NCBI RefSeq assembly: GCF_037335815.1
Contig: NZ_CP147841.1
Span: 3,596,001 to 3,660,000 of the forward strand
Length of the DNA stretch: 64,000 bases
Direction: 5' to 3'
Origin: Salinirubellus litoreus
Lineage (GTDB): Archaea; Halobacteriota; Halobacteria; Halobacteriales; Haloarculaceae
A program made the position numbers and the translations under genes. The notes beneath the pieces were generated by a model that had not been told where the DNA came from, did no database searches, and worked only from the letters and a program-made list of their open reading frames with translations. Shown here piece after piece: positions 59,174-64,000 of the stretch (within the stretch, counting starts at the first letter, position 1; each line of letters opens with the position of its first letter).

Positions 59174-59857
59174 TCAGGCGCTCTCGGCGAACCCGCGGAG
59201 GACGGCCGCGCCGTCCGTCCCGCCGACGTCGGGGAGCGTCGCCCGCTCGGGGTGGGGCATCAGCACGGCCGTCGTCCGGCGTTCGCCGACGATCCCCGCG
59301 ACGTTTCGCTTCGACCCGTTGGGGTTCGACTCCCCGGTGACGCGGCCGTCGGGGTCACAGTAGCGGAACAGCACTCGGTCCTCCTCCTCCAGTTCGTCGA
59401 GGTGTCCCTCGGGGAGTTCGAACCGGCCCTCGCCGTGGGCGATGGGGAGTTCGATCACGTCACCTTCGGAGAACGCGGCGGTGAACGGGGTGTCCGTCGA
59501 TTCGACGCGCAGGTGGACGTGCTCGCACTGGAAGCGCGCCGACCGGTTCGTGGTGAACGCGCCCGGGGTGAGCGAGGCCTCACAGCCGATCTGTGCGCCG
59601 TTGCAGATCCCCAGTACCGGAACGCCGTCGCGGGCGGCCTCGCGGACCTCGTCCATGATCGGGTCGCGAGCGGCCATCGCGCCCGCACGGAGGTAGTCCC
59701 CGTAGGAGAACCCGCCGGGGACGACGATCCCCGAGACGTCAGCCGGGAGGCCCTCCCGGTACCAGACGAGCTCGGCGTCGACGCCGACGTGGTTCAGTGC
59801 CTGGACGGCGTCCCGGTCACAGTTCGACCCGCCGAAGCGCACGACGGCGACTGTCAC
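59174..59857 (-). CDS. purQ: Phosphoribosylformylglycinamidine synthase subunit PurQ
   Basis: 227 residues, class I glutamine amidotransferase that supplies ammonia to PurL in purine synthesis. Nucleophile Cys in GICNGAQIG (about residue 87), His and Glu in MPHPERATL near the end; RFGGSNCDRDAV at the start and PGGFSYGDYLRAG are family marks. GTG 59857 follows GGAGGTGG, which could serve as ribosome site. Third gene of purC-purS-purQ. Confidence 0.95.
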   Translation of the reverse strand: MTVAVVRFGGSNCDRDAVQALNHVGVDAELVWYREGLPADVSGIVVPGGFSYGDYLRAGAMAARDPIMDEVREAARDGVPVLGICNGAQIGCEASLTPGAFTTNRSARFQCEHVHLRVESTDTPFTAAFSEGDVIELPIAHGEGRFELPEGHLDELEEEDRVLFRYCDPDGRVTGESNPNGSKRNVAGIVGERRTTAVLMPHPERATLPDVGGTDGAAVLRGFAESA

Positions 59858-59915
59858 AGACGCCACCTCCCGTGCTGGCGACCGACGGGCGGCGTCGGGG
59901 AGACGGCGACCGTAG

Positions 59916-60176
59916 TCATGCTCGCTCCCGTTCGGCGATCTCGACCTCGTAATCGTGGATGGTCGGGTTCGCCAGCAGCCGCTCGGCCATCTCCTCGGCG
60001 CGCTCGGCGGCCGATTCGGCCGATTCGGCGTCCATGTCGACCTCGAAGCGGTCGGCAGAGCGGAGGTCCTCGAGTTCGAACCCGAGCCGTTCGAGCGCCC
60101 GCGCCGTCGTCTCGGCCTCCGGGTCGAGCACCCCGTGTTTCAACCGGACGGTGACGGTGGCGGTGTAACCGGTCAT
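59916..60176 (-). CDS. purS: Phosphoribosylformylglycinamidine synthase subunit PurS
   Basis: 86 residues, the small bridging subunit of the FGAM synthase complex PurSQL. MTGYTATVTVRLKHGVLDPE and the strand-helix repeat to LLANPTIHDYEVEI match the family. Lies between purC and purQ. Confidence 0.93.
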   Translation of the reverse strand: MTGYTATVTVRLKHGVLDPEAETTARALERLGFELEDLRSADRFEVDMDAESAESAAERAEEMAERLLANPTIHDYEVEIAERERA

Positions 60177-60246
60177 TACGCGTGGGACCGCGGCCGTGGG
60201 CCATACCGCTTTCGGAACGGCGGGCGCGAGGCCTTCGACCGAGGGC

Positions 60247-61266
60247 TCAGAGCTCCCGCACGGTCTCGACGGCGTCCGCCAGATCGGGCGCGTCGAACAG
60301 GTCCATCCCGACGTAGGCGTTCGCGCCCGCCGCGTAGAGGTCCCGCATCGCGTCGATCACGTGTCCCGAGAGCGGTTCCGGCTCGGCGGCACAGAGCGTC
60401 CGCCAGTCGGCGACGTCCTCGGCCTCCGCGCGGGCCTTCGCGTCCTCGACCGCCTCGATCCACTCGGTCTGGGTGCGCTTGTGGTACTGCCGGATGACCT
60501 CCTTCGAGACCTGCTGGCCGTCGTAGGCGAAGCGGTTCTCGTCGAACGTCCCGACGACGTCGGCCACACGGACCTCCCCCCGGAAGTAGAGACACTCGAT
60601 CTTGCCGTCCTCGTGGGTCAGCCCGGCCTCGGCCGCCCGGTCGGTGACGACGCGGTTGACCGTCCGCGCGAGCTCCTCCAGCCGGGAGAGGTCCGCGGAG
60701 CCGGCGATCCGGTCGGCCTCCGCCCGGGAGAGGTACCGGTCGGACTCCTCGAACTTCGTGGAGAACTCGACGACGGGGTCCGGGAGGTCGACGGCGTCCT
60801 CCGGCCAGGACTCGTGGTCGAGACCCACCTCCTCGGGGGTCGCCCGCGAGCGAAGCGAGGAGCCCACGGGAACGCGGTTCCGGAAGACGATCTCGAGGGG
60901 GACCAGGTAGTTCTCCCCGGCCGCCTCGTGGAACGCGTCGTAGTCGTAGCGCCGCCCCTCGTGGGGGAGGTCGGGGACCCGCGTGAGATCGATCGCCATC
61001 TCGCGGGGCGGGCTCCCCACCCGGTCGAGCTCTCGAACCTGGCCGCCTGAGACGACACCGCGGTAGTGGGTCGGAACCCCTTCGGCTTCGAGCAGTTCGA
61101 AGTTGTTCGCGCCCATCGCACACAGCGACGCCCCCTTGTTGGGGATGGAATCGGGCATCTTCCCCCAGTCGAAGACGGAGTAGTCGTCGGTGAAGACGAA
61201 CGACCCCCGGCCGAGGCGCTCCGGGGTCGCCGGCTCCTCGACCCGGAACTCCTTGACGCTGGTCAT
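60247..61266 (-). CDS. purC: SAICAR synthase PurC (archaeal type)
   Basis: 339 residues. Joins CAIR and aspartate with ATP in purine synthesis. Signatures: GSFVFTDDYSVFDWGKMPD, ANNFELLEAEGVPTHY, VPLEIVFRNRVPVGSS, GKIECLYFRGEVRVADVVGT (in part: GKIECLYFRG) and FDENRFAYDGQQVSKEV. Longer than bacterial PurC, normal for haloarchaea. ATG 61266 is chosen over ATG 61308 because the family begins near MTSVKEFRV. First gene of the pur operon, divergent from the HPP-Usp gene. Confidence 0.95.
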   Translation of the reverse strand: MTSVKEFRVEEPATPERLGRGSFVFTDDYSVFDWGKMPDSIPNKGASLCAMGANNFELLEAEGVPTHYRGVVSGGQVRELDRVGSPPREMAIDLTRVPDLPHEGRRYDYDAFHEAAGENYLVPLEIVFRNRVPVGSSLRSRATPEEVGLDHESWPEDAVDLPDPVVEFSTKFEESDRYLSRAEADRIAGSADLSRLEELARTVNRVVTDRAAEAGLTHEDGKIECLYFRGEVRVADVVGTFDENRFAYDGQQVSKEVIRQYHKRTQTEWIEAVEDAKARAEAEDVADWRTLCAAEPEPLSGHVIDAMRDLYAAGANAYVGMDLFDAPDLADAVETVREL

Positions 61267-61368
61267 GAGCCACCCTCCGGGGGTGCCGGCAAAGGCGTTT
61301 CCCATCACCGGCCGGGACGGATCCGTCGCGTGACGCCGGGGCGGTGGGTGTGACTGCCCGGACGCAAC

Positions 61369-61377
61369 GTCTTTGCC
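61369..61377 (+). promoter_or_regulatory. TATA-like box of the HPP-Usp gene
   Basis: GTCTTTGCC centred 28 bases before ATG 61401; weak but in the right place. Confidence 0.35.
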
Positions 61378-61400
61378 GGCGAGCGGGCTACGAGGAGTCG

Positions 61401-62846
61401 ATGTGGCGTCGGCTCGAAGCGCGTGTGCGTGCCGTGGTCGCGAGAGCGCGACGACTGGAGCGACGCGAGATCCGGACGCTCCTCGCCTGGCTCGAGAACA
61501 CGCGCAACCTCGTCCACGTCTCGATACTCCTGTTCGTGCCGTTCCTGATCGCGGCGGTCTCCGTGCTCTCGGGGACCCTCGAGGGGATCTCGTTCCTGCT
61601 GTTCCCGCCGCTGGCGTCGGCGACGTACACCCTGTTCTCGGAGCCCGAGGGGCGGTTCGCCTCGCCGTGGCGGTTCGTCGGCGGCCTCTCCGTCGGCGCG
61701 ATCTGTGGCTGGGCCGCCCTCGAGGCCGGCGCGATCATCTACGGCGTCCCGATCAGCGGGCTGGAGGTCGACGCCGCGGGCGCGGCGTTCGCCGTCTTCC
61801 TCGCCGGCGTCGCGACGTGGCTACTCGACCTGGAGGAGCCGGCGGCGTTCTCGACGGCGCTACTCGTCCTCGTCACGAAGACCTCGCAGCTCGCGTACGT
61901 CGTGAGCGTCTTCCTCTCGAGCGCGTTCGTCGCGGGCGTGTTCCTCCTCTGGCGCAAGCAGTTCTTCGAACAGCGCGCGGAGTACCTCTACGCCTCGACA
62001 CAGGGCGACGACCACGTGCTCGTCCCCTGGCGCGGGGACGAACCGCTCGCGACGGCACGGCTCGCCGCCCACGTCGCCGCCGCACACGAGACCGCCAAGG
62101 TCGTCCTGTTCGGCACCGTCGACGCCGAGGACACGGACGGGTCGCCGGCCGTGGACGCGGAGGGGGTGCCGCTCTCCGACGGCGGGGAGATCGGGGACGA
62201 GGCGGCGTCGGCGGAGCCGACGCTCGGTCTCGACGTCGTCGCCTCGGAGCTCGAAGCCGAGTTCGGGGTCCCCTGTGAGGTACTCGTGGCGGCCACGGAG
62301 GACGGCACCGCCTCCGCCGGGCGGGTGCTCCAGGCGGTCCACGACGCGAACTGCGACCTCGTCGTCACGCCCTACGAGACGCAGGACGGGCGTCTCTCAC
62401 CCTTCGTCCACGACCTGTTCCACTCGGACACGGACACCCTCGTCCACCGCTCCGCCGACGGCCGCGAGCGGTGGCCGGAGGTGCTCGTCCCGGTACGGAA
62501 GGCCGGTGACGTCGCCCACAAGATGATCGACTTCGCGGCGCGGATCGCCGGCGAGGACGGCGGTGTGAGCGTCTGTCACTGTGTCGCGACCGACGGGGAC
62601 CGGGACCGGGCGGAGCGGATGCTCGGGGACCTCGTCGAGACGGTCCCGAGGAGCGTCGAGACCCGCATCGCCCGCGCGGACATCGAATCGTACCTCGACC
62701 GGGTCTCGTTCGACTACGACCTGATCGTCATCGGCTCCTCGTCGGACCGGTCCGCGGCCTCGCGGTTCGTCTCCCGGCCCACGTTCGAGCGGATCGAGGA
62801 CCTGCCCTGCGACGTGGCCGTCCTCGATCGGAACTTCCGGTACTGA
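61401..62846 (+). CDS. HPP-family membrane protein fused to two universal-stress-like domains
   Basis: 481 residues. Residues about 35-185 are an HPP membrane domain (five helices; FPPLASATYTLFSEPEGRFA, VGGLSVGAICGWAAL). From about 205 follow two UspA-like alpha/beta domains, the first with HVLVPWRGDEPLATARLAAH and EVLVAATEDGTASAGR, the second with EVLVPVRKAGDVAHKMIDFA and IVIGSSSDRSAASR. HPP proteins include nitrite transporters; the Usp part may bind nucleotides and control it. Divergent from purC. Confidence 0.8.
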   Translation: MWRRLEARVRAVVARARRLERREIRTLLAWLENTRNLVHVSILLFVPFLIAAVSVLSGTLEGISFLLFPPLASATYTLFSEPEGRFASPWRFVGGLSVGAICGWAALEAGAIIYGVPISGLEVDAAGAAFAVFLAGVATWLLDLEEPAAFSTALLVLVTKTSQLAYVVSVFLSSAFVAGVFLLWRKQFFEQRAEYLYASTQGDDHVLVPWRGDEPLATARLAAHVAAAHETAKVVLFGTVDAEDTDGSPAVDAEGVPLSDGGEIGDEAASAEPTLGLDVVASELEAEFGVPCEVLVAATEDGTASAGRVLQAVHDANCDLVVTPYETQDGRLSPFVHDLFHSDTDTLVHRSADGRERWPEVLVPVRKAGDVAHKMIDFAARIAGEDGGVSVCHCVATDGDRDRAERMLGDLVETVPRSVETRIARADIESYLDRVSFDYDLIVIGSSSDRSAASRFVSRPTFERIEDLPCDVAVLDRNFRY

Positions 62847-62984
62847 GCGCCGGGAACAGCTCAACGGTTCGGGGCGTCCAGCAGGGGACTCGTGGGAACG
62901 GCCGCGGATCGGATCCCCGGGAGCAGACGACCCCGAGGACGACCCGTACGTCCGACGAGCGAATCGCCGGTCCGGTCTACGCCC

Positions 62985-64000
62985 CTACGCCTCGTCGTCC
63001 GGCTCCTCGGTCACCTGCGCGACGTCCTCGTCGTCGTCGACCGTGAGGATCCGGGCCGCGACGTCCTCCATGCCGCCCTGGCCGAACGCCGACTGGACGA
63101 GCATGTGGCCGCCGATCACCGACGGCGAGAGGACGATGTCGGCACCGGCTCGCCTGAGCTTCTTCTCGTTCTCGCGGTCGGTCGCGGCCGCGACGATCCG
63201 GAGATCCGGATTGAGCTCGCGGGCCGTCAGGATGACCATCGCGTCCTGTGCGTCGTCGTTGGTCGCGGCGACGAGCGCGCGGGCGCGCTCGATGCCGGCC
63301 CGCCGGAGCGGGTCCTCCTCGGAGGGGTCGGCCGTGATGACCTCGTAGCCCCGTTCGCGGAGACGCTGTGAGTTCTCCGGGTCACGCGAGATGACGACGA
63401 ACGCCGCGTTATCCTCGGCGAGCTCTTCGAGTACCGGTCCGGTCAGGTCGCCGACGCCCACCACGATGAAGTGGTCGTCGAGCAGTTCGAGTTGTGAGTC
63501 GCTCATTGTTCCGAGTGCCTTCGTGAGTCTGGCCTCGATGGCCGGCGTGAGCAGCGTCCCGAGCGCGACGGCGAACGACGCCGTCCCGATCAGGAGGACG
63601 GACATGGCGAACAGCGTCGCGCCCTCCGTCTGCGGGGTGACGTCGCCGTAGCCGACCGTCGAGGCCGTGACGAGCGTGAAGTAGAACGCGTCGGTCAGCG
63701 TCTCGACGCCGGTGAACTCCTCGCGGAGGACCCACGCGCCGGTGGTCCCGTACAGCTGCGCGCCGGCGATGGCGGCCAGCGCCGACAGCTGTGTCGCCGA
63801 GAGGTCGAGTTCGCGGTCGAACACCCGCCAGTTGATCAGCAGTGCCGGGAGCGTCAGCGCCGAGAGCACCATCAGCGGCAGCGAGACGGGGACGGGGATC
63901 TCGAGTCCGGGGATCAGGAGCGCGCGTGACTGGGCCAGTCCCTGGAGCGCCGTCACGGGCAGGAGCACCAGCGTCGAGACCCAGGCGGCGCGGAGCCCTC
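62985..64000 (-). CDS. Potassium channel with RCK/TrkA-N domain, 5' end beyond the window
   Basis: The frame runs to the right edge without a start (AAWVSTLVLLPVTAL is still in frame at the end), so it is truncated. Membrane helices, then a K+ filter TASTVGYGDVTPQTEG, the inner helix, and a cytoplasmic RCK part with the nucleotide-binding HFIVVGVGDLTGPVLEEL and AAFVVISRDPE. The TrkA-C part is short (ILTVDDDEDVAQVTEEPDDE). It would be a ligand-gated K+ channel of the plasma membrane. Confidence 0.9.
   Translation of the reverse strand, partial: GLRAAWVSTLVLLPVTALQGLAQSRALLIPGLEIPVPVSLPLMVLSALTLPALLINWRVFDRELDLSATQLSALAAIAGAQLYGTTGAWVLREEFTGVETLTDAFYFTLVTASTVGYGDVTPQTEGATLFAMSVLLIGTASFAVALGTLLTPAIEARLTKALGTMSDSQLELLDDHFIVVGVGDLTGPVLEELAEDNAAFVVISRDPENSQRLRERGYEVITADPSEEDPLRRAGIERARALVAATNDDAQDAMVILTARELNPDLRIVAAATDRENEKKLRRAGADIVLSPSVIGGHMLVQSAFGQGGMEDVAARILTVDDDEDVAQVTEEPDDEA

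Noticed and set aside
1..64000. CRISPR array
   Set aside because: No regularly spaced direct repeats of the right length were found; the palindromic repeats are isolated copies tens of kilobases apart.

Overview
The window is chromosomal DNA of a halophilic archaeon (class Halobacteria). The evidence is very high GC with strongly acidic proteins, TATA-like boxes centred 25-29 bases before start codons (leaderless transcripts), archaeal PurS/PurQ/PurC, a seven-gene Mrp antiporter operon, DUF1628-type pilins with the haloarchaeal H-domain, archaeosine RaSEA, Trm1, a C40-type initiator tRNA-Met region with A1:U72, and many small haloarchaea-only proteins. Genus cannot be fixed from the sequence alone.

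Layout. 1-3.4 kb: edge-truncated membrane protein, then 2-oxoacid:ferredoxin oxidoreductase porA-porB. 3.4-13.4 kb: DICT sensor protein, a secreted S-layer-like protein coupled to an RND/MMPL exporter, a RecA-like NTPase, an amber-interrupted lactonase-like hydrolase, a Tat lipoprotein and an ArsR-HTH/membrane-protein pair. 13.4-16 kb: a decay zone with a deleted ArsR-type regulator and three tandem lipoprotein paralogues, the last one broken. 16-24.7 kb: M28 peptidase, prenyl diphosphate synthase, NAD-kinase-like protein, a zinc-finger microprotein, a large YYY membrane protein, GT2 and GtrA. 24.7-28.3 kb is accessory: initiator tRNA-Met, a frameshifted TnpB element directly at its 3' end, hpt, and two toxin-antitoxin loci, one or both damaged. 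28.3-30.3 kb: three tandem type IV pilins. 30.5-37 kb: mrpABCDEFG, with F and G each shifted by a run of seven G. 37-49 kb: acyl-CoA synthetase, GNAT, GMC oxidoreductase with partner, Bat-like HTH, quinone reductase, ring-cleaving dioxygenase plus esterase, MFS. 49-64 kb: MscS, Trm1, SWIM protein, an ubiquitin-like/MoaD fusion, tungsten AOR, RaSEA, purC-purS-purQ, an HPP-Usp protein and an edge-truncated K+ channel.

The most unusual signals are not genes. Three 84-bp imperfect palindromes (18558, 39281, 52067) and a related 105-bp one (20750) have termini reading TGATACGGA or TGATAGGGA, and four of their ends are literally the TGA stop codon of the adjoining gene. The convergent intergenic region at 19803-20163 is a row of perfect short hairpins. 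A 9-bp copy of the initiator tRNA 3' end flanks the TnpB segment. Two twin G7 frameshifts lie in mrpF and mrpG. I rank the stop-codon-ended palindromes as the best candidate for something not yet described.
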